Shown here: one piece after another, positions 33,892-47,177 of the stretch
How positions within the stretch are numbered: position 1 is the stretch's first letter
How the letters are laid out: each line of letters starts with the position of its first letter
Assembly: GCA_029820295.1 (NCBI GenBank)
Contig: JALGVA010000011.1
Location: 1-56,722, forward strand
DNA from: Candidatus Zipacnadia bacterium
Lineage (GTDB): Bacteria; Armatimonadota; Zipacnadia; Zipacnadales; UBA5352
Direction of reading: 5' to 3'
Length of the DNA: 56,722 nucleotides
Translations under genes and position numbers: made by a program
Notes under the pieces: model-generated
Databases searched by the model: none
The model's input: the letters and a program-made list of their open reading frames with translations, nothing else
Told to the model about the DNA's origin: nothing

Positions 33892-35492
33892 CGCGCACGC
33901 TGCTCATCGGCATCGACGGCGCCTCGCCCACGTGGCTGGCGCGCTGGATGGCCGAGGGGAAGCTGCCGGAGCTGGCACGGCTGCGGGACGGCGGCTGCCT
34001 CGGCCCGCTGCGTTCCACGCCCAACATGATGAGCCCGTCGGCGTGGACGAGCATCACCACGGGTGTCGGCCCGGGCCGACATGGGGTCTTCGGGTTCTTT
34101 GACCGCCTGCCCGGTAGCTACCGCTTCCGCCCGAGCGATGCGCGCGCGCGGGCCGCCGATCCGTGGTGGGTCATCGCCTCGCGCGCCGGCCTGCGGACCG
34201 CGGTGCTCAACGTCCCGTGCACCTGGCCGGCCGATGCGGTGAACGGCCTCCAGGTGGCCGGCTGGCTCACGCCCTCGGCGCGCGCGCCCGGCTTCACCTG
34301 TCCCCCTGAGCTGGCCGGAGAACTGGCGGTGCGCTTCGGCGACTACCCGCTGCACTCGGACGTGCAGCGGCTGGTCGCGACCGGTCGGCTTGCCGCCACG
34401 CGTGACCGCATCCTGCGCAGCCTGCACCGTAAGGCGGAGATTGCGCGCCACCTGCTGGCACGCGAGCGCTGGGACCTGATGGCCGTCGTGTTCGCGGACA
34501 CCGACGCGGCCCAGCACTACCTGTGGCACCTCACCGACCCCGCGCACCCGGCTCACGGCGCGGGCGCGCGGGCGACCGTGGGCGACGTCGTGCTCGCGGC
34601 TTACCAGGAGATCGACCGGGCCATCCCCGCGCTGCTCGACGCGGCCCGCCCCGACGTGGTGCTGGTGGTCTCCGACCATGGGGTCGGCGTCGAGCATCGC
34701 GGTCACCTTTTCCTGCCGGGCGTACTTGACGCGCTGGGCTGGCAGGTGCGGAAGCGCTCGCGCCTGCGCGGGATCGCGCAGGCGGCGGGGCGGCTGCTGC
34801 CCGCGGGCGTGAAACACCGCCTGGCGGCACGCACCGGCCGTGACATCGCCGGCTCGATGCTGGTCGGCGATGTCACCTGGGCGCGCACACGCGCGTTCAC
34901 CATCGCTCACGGTGGGCGTACGGACATCGCGCTCAACGTGCGCGGCCGCGAGCCCGAGGGCGCGCTGGACGCGGAGGACGTGGCCGACGCCGTCGCGGAG
35001 TTGTGCGGGCTGCTGGCGGACTGCGTCGATCCCGCCACGGGTGTGCCGGTGCTGGAGGACATCGCCCGGCGTGGAGACGTCTACGCGGGCCCGTACGTCG
35101 CACTCGCGCCCGACCTGCTGATGCGCTGGCGCGAGGACCTGCCGCCGCTGGCGGGGCTGCGTTGCGGCGACATCACGGTCACGCACGCCGAGGGCGACCA
35201 GCTTCACACCGGCGGGCACCGGGGCGACGGCGTGCTGCTGGCCGCGGGCGACGGCGTCAACCGGGGCGGTACGGTCGCGGGTGCGCGCGTCGAGGACATC
35301 GCCCCCACGCTGCTGCACCTCGCGGGACTGCCGGTGCCCAGGTACTGCGATGGCCGCGTGGTGGAGGGGATCTTCCGCGAGGCGCCGGAGGTCAGGTTCG
35401 ACGACGCGGCCACGCTGCGCGGCGGGCCGGGGGGGGGCGATGCCGCCGATCCTCGCGTGACCGAACGGCTGCGCGGCCTCGGCTATCTCTGA
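33888..35492 (+). CDS. Alkaline-phosphatase-superfamily phosphodiesterase
   Basis: A 534-residue paralogue. GIDG (7-10), the Ser nucleophile in MMSPSAW, TGVGPGRHG, ADTDAAQHYLW, VSDHGVG and the C-terminal HTGGHRGDGVLLAAG are all present. It should be an active metal-dependent phosphodiesterase. It is most similar in layout to the copy at 28534. Its 3' end overlaps the 3' end of the convergent glycosyltransferase on the other strand by ten bases, with no room for a conventional terminator. Confidence 0.85.
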   Translation: MTRTLLIGIDGASPTWLARWMAEGKLPELARLRDGGCLGPLRSTPNMMSPSAWTSITTGVGPGRHGVFGFFDRLPGSYRFRPSDARARAADPWWVIASRAGLRTAVLNVPCTWPADAVNGLQVAGWLTPSARAPGFTCPPELAGELAVRFGDYPLHSDVQRLVATGRLAATRDRILRSLHRKAEIARHLLARERWDLMAVVFADTDAAQHYLWHLTDPAHPAHGAGARATVGDVVLAAYQEIDRAIPALLDAARPDVVLVVSDHGVGVEHRGHLFLPGVLDALGWQVRKRSRLRGIAQAAGRLLPAGVKHRLAARTGRDIAGSMLVGDVTWARTRAFTIAHGGRTDIALNVRGREPEGALDAEDVADAVAELCGLLADCVDPATGVPVLEDIARRGDVYAGPYVALAPDLLMRWREDLPPLAGLRCGDITVTHAEGDQLHTGGHRGDGVLLAAGDGVNRGGTVAGARVEDIAPTLLHLAGLPVPRYCDGRVVEGIFREAPEVRFDDAATLRGGPGGGDAADPRVTERLRGLGYL

Positions 35493-36694
35493 GCGCCCTC
35501 GCGTTGCCGGGCGAGCAGGCGCTCGTAGATGGCGCCGATCTCGGCGACGAAGCGCTCGTGGGTGAACTGTCGCGCGTGCTCGACGCCGGCCGCGCCCATG
35601 GCTCGCGCCAGGGCCGGGTTGTTGACCAGGCCGGCGATGGCCTGGGCCAACAGGTCGGGCCTGCCGGGCGGCACGAGGACGCCGTTGACCCCGTCGGCGA
35701 CCGCCTCGGGCGCGCCATCCACCCGCGTGCCCACGACGGGCAGGCCTGCTGCCGCGGCTTCGAGGTAGACGAGGCCGAAGGGCTCCCACGCGCTCGACAG
35801 CGCGAAGGCGTCGAACGCCTGCAGCAGGCGCGGCACATCGCGGCGCGGCCCCACCAGCAGCGCGGGCTCGCCCAGGCCGAGGGCATCGACCAGCCCGCGC
35901 ACCCGGGCCTCCAGCGGGCCGCCGCCCACGATCACCCACCTCACGTGCGGCTGCGCGGACGCGACGACCGCCGCCGCCCGGACCAGCACCTCGGGCGCCT
36001 TCTGCGGGGCCAGCCGCAGCACTGACCCGACGACGAAGGCATCGTCCGCGAGGCCCAGGTCGCGTCGCACCTCGCGCCTGATCGCGGCGCGCCGGGCCGG
36101 GGCGAACTCCTCAGGAGCGATGGATGGGTGCACGACCTCGTACTGCGTCGCGTGCCCCACGCCGCGGGTAAGGCCCTGGCGGCGAGTCGCGTGCGAGGTG
36201 GCGATCATCGCGTGGTACGTCGGCGCCACCAGGCGCGCCGCCACGGTGAACGCCGTCGCCTCGAGAGCGCCGCGCGCCGGCTGCCACTCCCAGCCGTGGA
36301 GGTGCGCGATGCGCACCGGCGCGGGGCCGATCTGCGCCGCGACGGGCAGCAGCAGCTTCGCCTTCGAGCCGTGCGTGTGGACGATCTCAGGCCGCCAGCT
36401 CGCCAGCAGCCCCCCCAGCTCCCACGCTGCCCGCACGTCGCGCACGGGCTTGACCGCCCGGGTCATGTGCTCGAGGGCGAACACGCGCAGCCCACCCACG
36501 CGCATCTCCTCGAGCAGGCTGCCCTCGGGCGTGGGGTCGCAGCCGGCGGCGATCGCGACCTCGTAGCGGGCGGGGTCGAGGCGCTCGGCCAGGGCCATCG
36601 CCAGCAACGTGCCGCCGCCCAGCGCGGCGTGCTGGAGCACCTGCAACACTCGAACGCGGTCTCCGGCCACGGCTTCCTCCGACGCGTGCGCCAT
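35483..36694 (-). CDS. Glycosyltransferase family 4
   Basis: A 403-residue GT4 read leftward, the only minus-strand gene of the glycan locus. The acceptor domain has RVLQVLQHAALGGGTLLAMALAE (spanning about 14-36) and PEIVHTHGSKAKLLLPVAA. The donor domain has VGSVLRLAPQKAPEVLVRAA and the EX7E motif in EPFGLVYLEAAAAGLP, then GTRVDGAPEAV. Its stop overlaps the convergent phosphodiesterase. It may mark the right boundary of the locus. The 133-base divergent gap to the next gene shows no clear promoter. Confidence 0.85.
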   Translation of the reverse strand: MAHASEEAVAGDRVRVLQVLQHAALGGGTLLAMALAERLDPARYEVAIAAGCDPTPEGSLLEEMRVGGLRVFALEHMTRAVKPVRDVRAAWELGGLLASWRPEIVHTHGSKAKLLLPVAAQIGPAPVRIAHLHGWEWQPARGALEATAFTVAARLVAPTYHAMIATSHATRRQGLTRGVGHATQYEVVHPSIAPEEFAPARRAAIRREVRRDLGLADDAFVVGSVLRLAPQKAPEVLVRAAAVVASAQPHVRWVIVGGGPLEARVRGLVDALGLGEPALLVGPRRDVPRLLQAFDAFALSSAWEPFGLVYLEAAAAGLPVVGTRVDGAPEAVADGVNGVLVPPGRPDLLAQAIAGLVNNPALARAMGAAGVEHARQFTHERFVAEIGAIYERLLARQREGAQR

Positions 36695-36827
36695 GCGGGC
36701 AGCGCGTCAGTTCACGCGGCCGCGCCGACAGTCCTCCATCGCGCAGGCGGGAGGAGTGCGACCGCGGGAGAGCGAAGCAGTGCCCTGACCCCACCAGCCG
36801 ACAGGCCCGCGTGCGGGAGGAAGCTCG

Positions 36828-39578
36828 ATGGCCGAGGAACGCCCCGACCTGCTCGACCTGCTGCGCGATCCCGGCGCTCCCTGGCGACCGGCGATGTTCT
36901 GGCTGCTCAATGGCCGTCTGACGCCTGAGCGTATGCGCGACCAGATCCGGCAGATGCACGAGCGCGGCTGCGGCGGCTTCTTCCTGCACCCCATGGGTGA
37001 GCGCTTCCGCCTCGGCGACTTCATCGCGGGCATCGACCCGCCCTACCTCTCCGACGAGTACTTCGGCATGATCCGCCTCGCCGTCGAGGCCGCGGCCGAG
37101 CACGGCCTGTACGCCTGGCTCTACGACGAGGGCGGCTGGCCCAGCGGCACGGCGCAGGGACGCGTCGTTGAGGGCCATCCCGAGCTGCGCGGGCGGGTGC
37201 TGCGCATCGCGGGCTCCGGAGAGCCGGTCGCCGAGGTGACGGTGGGGGACCGCACGCTCATCTTCACCGCCGACGAGGGTTACCCCGTCGATACGCTCAA
37301 CCCGGCCGCCACCGCGCGCTTCATCGAGCTGACGCACGAGCGCTACGCGCAGACGGTCGGCCTGCACTTCGGCAGCACCATCCCCGGCATGTTCACCGAC
37401 GAGGTCGCCGTGCGCGGGGAGGTGGGGACCGACGCCATCCCGTGGACGCCGGGCATGCTCGAGCACTGCCGCGAGCGCCGCGGGTTCGATCTGACCCCGT
37501 TGCTACCGACGCTGTTCTCGGCGGAGGCCCTCGGCTTCGATCCCGCGGAGCACTTCGATGAGGCGACCATCGCGGCGGCGCGCTGCGAGTTCAACGAGCT
37601 GTGGACCGACCTCTTCCGTGAGGCCTACTTCGAGCCCATCAACCGCTGGTGCGCCGCGCATGATCTCATTCACACCGGCCACGTCGGCGGCGAGGACAGG
37701 CTGCCCGACCATCGCCGCAGCTTCGGCCACTTCTTCAAGACCGCCGGCGCGCTGCACGCGCCGGGCGTAGACGCCATCTGGCGCCAGGTCTTCCCCGGCC
37801 AGGAGGATTTCGGCTTCCCGCGCCTGGCCGGGTCCGCCCTCGCCCGCCGGGCGGAGGACGCGCGCGGCCATCGTCCATGGCGCAACCTGGCGCTCAGCGA
37901 GAGCTTCGCGGTCTACGGCTACTCGCTCACCCCCGAGCAGATGCGCTGGGTGGCCGACTATCAGTTCGTGCAGGGCGTGAGCTACCTCGCCCCCATGGCC
38001 CTGTGCTACGAGACCTCCGGGGGCCGCTTCATCGGCACCATGAGCCACCTCGGTAAGGGCAATCCGCTGTGGGACAGCTTCTCCTCCTTCGCCGATCACT
38101 GCGGGACAGTCAGTGTCGCGATCCGCGAGAGCGATCCGGTCGCAGATGTCGCGGTCTACTACCCCATCGAGGCCGCGTGGCTGGGCGGCGAGTCCCTGGC
38201 GGCGGCGACGAGCTCGCTGCGCGACGTGTGCGTCGCGCTCAACGAGCGCCAGATCGGCTACGACATCATCGACGCGCACGCCCTCGCGGACGCGCGCGCG
38301 TCCACGGGCGTGCTGGAGACGCCCGGCCAGCTCTACGGCGCAGTCGTCGTCCCGCGCACGCCGGTGATGCCCGTCCGAGCACTGGCGGCGCTGGTCGAGT
38401 TCCGCGACAGCGGCGGGCGGGTGGCCTTCTGCGGTGATGTGCCCGCGATGTCCGCCGAACTGGATGCCCGTGATGCCTTCGACACCGCACGCGCCCGGCT
38501 GCTCGAAGGCGCGGTGGAGATGGATGGCGCGCACGCCCGCAGCGAGATGGGTGACGATGATCCACGCGGACTCGGCCCGTCCTTCAGCTTCCTGTTCGAC
38601 GGCGGCGCGACCGCCATGTTCGGCCCACGCTCGACGACCATCTTCAGCTACGAGGAGGCCGCGGAGGGCGCCTGCCTGCTGGTGCCCGAGGAGGAGGTCG
38701 GGCGCCTCGCTGAGCTGCTGCTGCTGGTGATAGGCCGCTATGAGCTGCAGCTTGACCGGCCGCAGACCGACCTGGCGATGGCCTCGCGCAGGGCGGGCGA
38801 TGTGGCCGTGCACCTGCTGCACAATCAGGGTGAGCGCGAGATGAGCGCGCGCCTGATGCTGGTGAACGAGGACGCGCGCGTGGTCGAGCAGTGGGACACG
38901 CTGACGGGCGAGCCGACGGTCATCGCGGTGCATCGCGAGGTCAACGAGCCTACGTACTTCGAGGTGGACCTGGCGCCCGGCGGCTCGGCGCTGCTCACCA
39001 CGCGCCCTCCGCGCGCCCGGGGCGAAGAGCCGGCGAAGCGCCTCTCCCTGGCCGTGATCGGGCGCGAGGTGCGTGCGCAGGGCATCGAGATCATACGCGA
39101 GGTGGTGATCACCACCGCGGGCGACCTCGAGGTGCGCGCGGGCGCCTACGTGCCCGAGCAGATCCCGGCGGACTTCCCGCTGCGCCCGCTCGAGCAGCAG
39201 GGCCTGGCCCACTTCTCCGGCACGGCGCGCTACACGCTGGACGTGTACGTGCCCCCGGGCGAGGTGGGTGAGCGCCTCTTCCTGGACCTCGGCGAGGTGC
39301 GCTGCGTGGCGCGCGCGTGGCTCAACGGCGAGGAGTTGGGCGAGAGCGCGTGGCCGCCGCACCGCGTGGAGATCACCGGTATCCCCGAGGCGGGGAGCAA
39401 CGAGCTGATCGTCGAGGTCACCAACACGCTCGCCAACCAGGCGGTGCGCGACGATGTGGTGGAGATGGCCCGCGAGCGTGGCTGGCTGAACGCCTACTAC
39501 CAGCGGACGCTGCCGTGGATGCGCGCGGATCTGCGCTCGGGGCTGATCGGCCCCGTGGAGGTGCTGCGCGGCTTCTGA
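36828..39578 (+). CDS. GH106-like glycoside hydrolase (putative alpha-L-rhamnosidase)
   Basis: A 916-residue protein. The N-terminal barrel has MHERGCGGFFLHPMG and LYAWLYDEGGWPSGTAQG, phrases typical of GH106-type enzymes, then GMFTDEVAV with a likely catalytic acidic residue. A middle section has WLGGESLAAATSSL. The C-terminal galactose-binding-like domain has ARAWLNGEELGESAWPP and NELIVEVTNTLANQ. The start ATG 36828 is preceded by GGGAGG at 36815-36820. There is no obvious signal peptide. Because it adjoins a glycan locus, it may recycle or trim rhamnose-containing polymers. The family assignment is from memory of motifs, and the substrate is inference. Confidence 0.7.
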   Translation: MAEERPDLLDLLRDPGAPWRPAMFWLLNGRLTPERMRDQIRQMHERGCGGFFLHPMGERFRLGDFIAGIDPPYLSDEYFGMIRLAVEAAAEHGLYAWLYDEGGWPSGTAQGRVVEGHPELRGRVLRIAGSGEPVAEVTVGDRTLIFTADEGYPVDTLNPAATARFIELTHERYAQTVGLHFGSTIPGMFTDEVAVRGEVGTDAIPWTPGMLEHCRERRGFDLTPLLPTLFSAEALGFDPAEHFDEATIAAARCEFNELWTDLFREAYFEPINRWCAAHDLIHTGHVGGEDRLPDHRRSFGHFFKTAGALHAPGVDAIWRQVFPGQEDFGFPRLAGSALARRAEDARGHRPWRNLALSESFAVYGYSLTPEQMRWVADYQFVQGVSYLAPMALCYETSGGRFIGTMSHLGKGNPLWDSFSSFADHCGTVSVAIRESDPVADVAVYYPIEAAWLGGESLAAATSSLRDVCVALNERQIGYDIIDAHALADARASTGVLETPGQLYGAVVVPRTPVMPVRALAALVEFRDSGGRVAFCGDVPAMSAELDARDAFDTARARLLEGAVEMDGAHARSEMGDDDPRGLGPSFSFLFDGGATAMFGPRSTTIFSYEEAAEGACLLVPEEEVGRLAELLLLVIGRYELQLDRPQTDLAMASRRAGDVAVHLLHNQGEREMSARLMLVNEDARVVEQWDTLTGEPTVIAVHREVNEPTYFEVDLAPGGSALLTTRPPRARGEEPAKRLSLAVIGREVRAQGIEIIREVVITTAGDLEVRAGAYVPEQIPADFPLRPLEQQGLAHFSGTARYTLDVYVPPGEVGERLFLDLGEVRCVARAWLNGEELGESAWPPHRVEITGIPEAGSNELIVEVTNTLANQAVRDDVVEMARERGWLNAYYQRTLPWMRADLRSGLIGPVEVLRGF

Positions 39579-39597
39579 GAGCGCAGCGGCACGGGGG

Positions 39598-39627
39598 TTG
39601 ACGTGCCGCCTCAGCTTTGGGTATACT
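39598..39627 (+). promoter_or_regulatory. Sigma70-type promoter of the tRNA cluster
   Basis: TTGACG (39598-39603) and TATACT (39622-39627) are spaced by 18 bases, each five of six matches to consensus. Transcription would start near 39634, about 20 bases before the first tRNA. Confidence 0.8.
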
Positions 39628-39654
39628 CAAGAACGTCGCGCGGCCGGCGAGGAT

Positions 39655-39732
39655 CGGGGCGTGGCGCAGCTTGGCTAGCGCGCCTGCTTTGGGAGCAGGA
39701 GGTCGCCGGTTCAAATCCGGCCGCCCCGACCA
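39655..39732 (+). tRNA. tRNA-Pro (anticodon TGG)
   Basis: Acceptor CGGGGCG pairs with CGCCCCG at 39722-39728. The anticodon stem CCTGC/GCAGG encloses a TTTGGGA loop with anticodon TGG. T-loop TTCAAAT. CCA is encoded. Confidence 0.97.
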
Positions 39733-39758
39733 GGGACCGCGGCCGCTCCGGAAGCGGT

Positions 39759-39833
39759 GCGGGCGTAGCTCAGCGGTAGAGCGTCAGCCTTCCAAGCTGA
39801 GGGTCGTGGGTTCAAATCCCATCGCCCGCTCCA
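39759..39833 (+). tRNA. tRNA-Gly (anticodon TCC)
   Basis: Acceptor GCGGGCG pairs with CGCCCGC (39823-39829). The anticodon stem TCAGC/GCTGA has loop CTTCCAA with anticodon TCC. CCA is encoded at 39831-39833. Confidence 0.97.
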
Positions 39834-39892
39834 TACGACGGGGACGGCCGAGCGCGATCACGGACGCGACCGGTGACGTGCGACTGCTCCGC

Positions 39893-39968
39893 GCGCCCGT
39901 AGCTCAGTGGACAGAGCGGCGGCCTTCTAAGCCGCTGGTCGCCCGTTCGAATCGGGCCGGGCGCGCCA
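39893..39968 (+). tRNA. tRNA-Arg (anticodon TCT)
   Basis: Acceptor GCGCCCG (39893-39899) pairs with CGGGCGC (39958-39964). The anticodon loop CTTCTAA gives TCT. The T-arm is GCCCG/CGGGC with TTCGAAT. CCA is encoded. Confidence 0.97.
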
Positions 39969-40016
39969 CCGCTTTCGTGGCGGGGCCGCTGCGGCCCCGC
40001 CAGCAGACGACCGTGT

Positions 40017-40092
40017 GGTGGGCGTAGCTCAACGGCAGAGCACCTGACTGTGGCTCAGGTGGTTGTGGGTTCGAGTCCCATCGCCCACCCCA
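40017..40092 (+). tRNA. tRNA-His (anticodon GTG)
   Basis: Acceptor GTGGGCG (40018-40024) pairs with CGCCCAC (40082-40088). The extra 5' G at 40017 faces C at 40089, the His-specific G-1/C73 pair. The anticodon loop CTGTGGC gives GTG. CCA is encoded. Confidence 0.97.
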
Positions 40093-40200
40093 ATGGTACG
40101 GCAGAGAACGACAGAGAGCGGCGGAGTACGGCAGAGAGCAGCAGCAGACGGCGGCGGCGTAGGGCAGCGATTGGCGACTGATGACTTACGACCTGTTTGC

Positions 40201-40277
40201 ACGCCCGTAGCTCAGTGGATCAGAGCGGCGGACTTCGGATCCGTAGGTCGGGGGTTCGAATCCCTCCGGGCGTGCCA
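40201..40277 (+). tRNA. tRNA-Arg (anticodon TCG)
   Basis: Acceptor ACGCCCG pairs with CGGGCGT (40267-40273). The anticodon loop CTTCGGA gives TCG, which reads CGN codons after wobble modification. T-loop TTCGAAT. CCA is encoded. Confidence 0.95.
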
Positions 40278-40361
40278 GATGACCGCCCCGACGCCGGAAC
40301 CGACCGGCGCCGAGTTGGCGATGACGGGCGTCGACCGCAGGTCGGCCGCACAATTCCAGGT

Positions 40362-40437
<76 letters not shown>

Positions 40438-40561
40438 ACTCCCGTTCACAAGTCAGGCGCGCTGGACACGGCGCGCCGCCGTTGTATGTGCGGGCGCGAT
40501 GCGTGGTGGGCAGCACGGCCCGGAGCCGGGCCACCGGCGCATCGCCCGTGCGGCGGGGCCT

Positions 40562-40646
40562 GGGCGCGTGATGGAATCGGTAGACATGCATGACTTAGGA
40601 TCATGTGGGGCAACCCTTGGGAGTTCGAATCTCCCCGCGCCCACCA
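40562..40646 (+). tRNA. tRNA-Leu (anticodon TAG)
   Basis: Acceptor GGGCGCG (40562-40568) pairs with CGCGCCC (40636-40642). The anticodon stem CATGA/TCATG has loop CTTAGGA with anticodon TAG. The long variable arm is that of a class II tRNA. CCA is encoded. Confidence 0.96.
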
Positions 40647-40673
40647 GCCACGCACGATCCAGCGCTACCACCA

Positions 40674-40691
40674 GGGCCGCGTGAGCGGCCC
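40674..40691 (+). terminator. Hairpin after the tRNA cluster
   Basis: GGGCCGC (40674-40680) pairs with GCGGCCC (40685-40691) across loop GTGA and is followed by CGTTTCGCTT. It is a plausible but T-poor intrinsic terminator 27 bases after tRNA-Leu. Confidence 0.45.
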
Positions 40692-40958
40692 CGTTTCGCT
40701 TGCAGCACTCGCACCGGCGCATCCCGGCGACCAACGCGAAGTCCGGGCCCCGGGGGCCGGACCGGTGGACTTCACGGCCCGCAGGAGCGCCGCGGGCGAG
40801 GACAGCCGGAAGCCGCAACGCAGCCGGGGCGCCATCGCCTGTGTGCGCTGTCGGGGTCGTTGCGGACACACAGACGTGCCCAGCACCGTGCCAGCACATG
40901 ACGCCAGTGGCGCGCGGCCGGCTCAACCGCGGCGCGCGCCAGACGGGAGCGATCCACT
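40692..40958. other. Gene-free spacer between tRNA-Leu and trigger factor
   Basis: This stretch has no credible gene. The only structure seen is a GC hairpin in which GTCCGG (40741-40746) pairs with CCGGAC (40757-40762). No consensus promoter for the following gene was found, so trigger factor may be read from the tRNA promoter or from a promoter not visible by eye. Confidence 0.5.
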
Positions 40959-42611
40959 GTGGAGGTTGACGTTCGCGAACTCGGCGGCAGCCGGGTCACC
41001 GTCCACGTACGACTCGATGTCGGCGAGGTCCAGGGGGCCTTCGACCGCACCTACCAGCAGCTCTCCGAGCGCGGTGGCATCAGGGGCTTCCGCCCCGGCA
41101 AGGTGCCGCGCAGCATCCTGGAGCGCCATTACGACAGTGAACTCATCCGTGCCGTCACCTACGACGCCCTCGTGCAGAAGCGCCTGCAGGACGCTCTGGA
41201 AGAGCACAAGCTGAGGCCGATCGAGGAGATCTCGGTCGAGGCCGGCGCGCCCCCTGGCGACGAGGAGCTGCTCGCCGAGACGATCCGGTCCGGGCTTGTC
41301 GCCGAGGAGGAAGGTGCGGCGGCCGATGAGGCCGAGGCCCGGAAGCACGGCGACGACGAGGTGGACGGGGACGAGGAGCAGGTCCACGACGAGGAGGACG
41401 AGGATGAGGAGGTACCCCTCGTCGAGGGCGAGGCCTTCGAGTTCCACGCCACCTTCACCGTCTACCCGCGGCCGCAGCTCCCCGACCTGTCCGACCTCAA
41501 GTTGCGCCGGCCGGTTGCCAGGGTCAGCGATGAAGACATCGATGCCCGGCTCGAGGAGCTGCGGCGGATCAACGCCGAAGAGATCGACGTCGAGCGCGAC
41601 ACCATCGAGGACGGCGACCTCGTGACCGCCGACGTGAAGGTGGTCCTCGAGGACGAGGACGAGGACGAGATCGAGCCGACCGAGCGGGAGATTACGGTCG
41701 GGGAGGGGGAGTATCTGGGCGAGATCGACCAGGCGCTGATCGGCCACACCCCCGGCGATGTCGTCGAGCGGCCCTTCGAGTACGGGGAAGATCACCCCGA
41801 TGAGGCGCTACGTGGCCGCTCGGGGCGCGTCATCGCCGAGATCGACTCGTTCAGCGCGAGGAAACTGCCGGACCTGGACGACGAATTCGCGCAGAGCCTG
41901 GGCGACTACGAGACGCTTGCGGACCTGCGCGCGTCGATCCGCGAGCAGCTCGAGACGCGTGCCGCGGAGCACGCGCGCGAAGAACTTCGCGGCCAGGTTC
42001 TGCGTTATTTACTGGAGAACGCCGAGGTGGAGATGCCCGAGGAGTTCGTCGAACGGACCGCCGAGCGCAGCTACCAGGACCTGCGTTCGGAGCTGCAGCG
42101 CTACGGCATGTCCCTGGAGGAGTTCGCCGAGGTCGCCGAGCTGGACGAGGAAGGGCTGCGCGCCAACGAGCGCCGGCGGGCCGAGAGTGCCCTCAAGCTC
42201 AACTTCGCCCTCGAGGCGCTGGCTGAGGAGTTGGGCGTCGAGGTGACGGACGACGACCTGACCGCCGAGCTGCAGCGCGTCGCGGCGGAGAGCGGCGGCG
42301 ACCTGGAGTTCGTGCGGCAGGCGGCGGCGCTGCAACCGGACTTCGCGGAGGAGATGCGCGACCGGGCGCTGCGGCGCAAGCTCATCGACCATATCGTGGA
42401 CTCCGCCGAGATCGAGGACGTACCCGCCGACGAGTACGAGGCCGAGCGCGAGAACATCGAGGCGGAGGCGGCTGAGACCGAGGATGAAGAGGCCCCGGCA
42501 CCGGCTGCGGAGGGCGATGCCGTCGAGGAGGCACCCGCCGCGGCGGCTGAACTCACCGAGGCCGCCGCCGAGGAAGCCGTCCAGATCGACCAGGAGAGTG
42601 AGACGCAGTGA
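40959..42611 (+). CDS. tig: Trigger factor with acidic insertions
   Basis: A 550-residue ribosome-associated chaperone, well above the usual 430-450. The N-terminal ribosome-binding domain has [16 protein letters not shown] (near 38-53, matching the GFRxGKxP signature). A highly acidic insertion of about 45 residues (about 108-152) separates it from the PPIase-region start ([13 protein letters not shown]). A second acidic loop ([11 protein letters not shown]) lies inside that domain. The C-terminal helical arms follow, with an extra Ala/Glu tail of about 45 residues. GTG 40959 has GGGAGC at 40945-40950. The gene is followed by clpP with a four-base overlap, the usual tig-clpP-clpX order. Confidence 0.92.
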   Translation: MEVDVRELGGSRVTVHVRLDVGEVQGAFDRTYQQLSERGGIRGFRPGKVPRSILERHYDSELIRAVTYDALVQKRLQDALEEHKLRPIEEISVEAGAPPGDEELLAETIRSGLVAEEEGAAADEAEARKHGDDEVDGDEEQVHDEEDEDEEVPLVEGEAFEFHATFTVYPRPQLPDLSDLKLRRPVARVSDEDIDARLEELRRINAEEIDVERDTIEDGDLVTADVKVVLEDEDEDEIEPTEREITVGEGEYLGEIDQALIGHTPGDVVERPFEYGEDHPDEALRGRSGRVIAEIDSFSARKLPDLDDEFAQSLGDYETLADLRASIREQLETRAAEHAREELRGQVLRYLLENAEVEMPEEFVERTAERSYQDLRSELQRYGMSLEEFAEVAELDEEGLRANERRRAESALKLNFALEALAEELGVEVTDDDLTAELQRVAAESGGDLEFVRQAAALQPDFAEEMRDRALRRKLIDHIVDSAEIEDVPADEYEAERENIEAEAAETEDEEAPAPAAEGDAVEEAPAAAAELTEAAAEEAVQIDQESETQ

Positions 42612-43201
42612 GACTGATCCCGATGGTCATCGAGCAGACGCCACGCGGCGAACGCTCGTACGACATCTACTCGCGACTGCTCAAGGAGCGCATCATCTTC
42701 GTCGGCACCGCGATTGACGACGACATCGCCAGCTCCATCATCGCGCAGCTCGTCTTTCTGCAGGATGAGGACCCCCTCGAGCCGATTTCGATGTATATTT
42801 CCTCGCCGGGGGGTATGATAACAGCGGGGCTGGCCATCTATGACACCATCCAATACGTCTCGCCGCCGGTGCACACCTGGTGCATCGGCCAGGCGGCGAG
42901 CATGGCGGCGGTGCTGCTGGCCGCGGGCGAGAAGGGCCACCGCTACGCGTTGCCGTACTCGCGCGTGATGATCCATCAGCCGTGGGGCCAGCTTTCCGGC
43001 CAGGCGGCCGACGTGCAGATTCAGGCCGAGGAGATCCTGCGGCTGCGCTCGTGGCTGAATGACATCCTGGCCAAGCACACCGGTCAGCCGCTGGAGAAGA
43101 TCGAGCGGGACACCGATCGCGACTACTTCATGACCGCGAGCGAGGCCATGGAGTACGGGATCGTGGATGGGGTGGTCGAGCGCCGGCCCGACGACGAGTA
43201 A
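42608..43201 (+). CDS. clpP: ATP-dependent Clp protease proteolytic subunit
   Basis: A 197-residue serine protease that forms the tetradecameric chamber of ClpXP. The catalytic triad is visible: Ser98 in GQAASM, His123 in MIHQPWG, and Asp172 in [16 protein letters not shown] (64-70) is the oxyanion/substrate strand. The GTG at 42608 overlaps the tig stop; ATG 42623 ([10 protein letters not shown]) is an alternative and close to the typical mature N-terminus. It is followed by clpX after a 108-base gap. Confidence 0.96.
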   Translation: MRLIPMVIEQTPRGERSYDIYSRLLKERIIFVGTAIDDDIASSIIAQLVFLQDEDPLEPISMYISSPGGMITAGLAIYDTIQYVSPPVHTWCIGQAASMAAVLLAAGEKGHRYALPYSRVMIHQPWGQLSGQAADVQIQAEEILRLRSWLNDILAKHTGQPLEKIERDTDRDYFMTASEAMEYGIVDGVVERRPDDE

Positions 43202-43309
43202 CGGCGGTCCCCGCCACCGTGCGCACGGCGGGTGCGCGGGGCGCAACTCCCCAGCGAGCACACATGGCAGCAGGCGGGCGCGCAGCAGCGCGCCGCGGGA
43301 GAGTGAACG

Positions 43310-44584
<1,275 letters not shown>

Positions 44585-44631
44585 CGCCCGCGGCCCCACG
44601 TATCAGCGGAAGTACTCCCCGGCCCTGGTGC

Positions 44632-47082
<2,451 letters not shown>

Positions 47083-47177
47083 CGATGCCGTCACGGACGT
47101 CGCGAGGGGCTTCCCGAGAGCCACCGCCGCTCACAATCCCCCCCACGCCTCCACGCCACCGGACCGGAGGAACGCCG

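Noticed and set aside
40603-41214. Plus-strand frames across tRNA-Leu and the tig leader
   Set aside because: They overlap a confident tRNA and the trigger factor gene and have no recognisable protein features.
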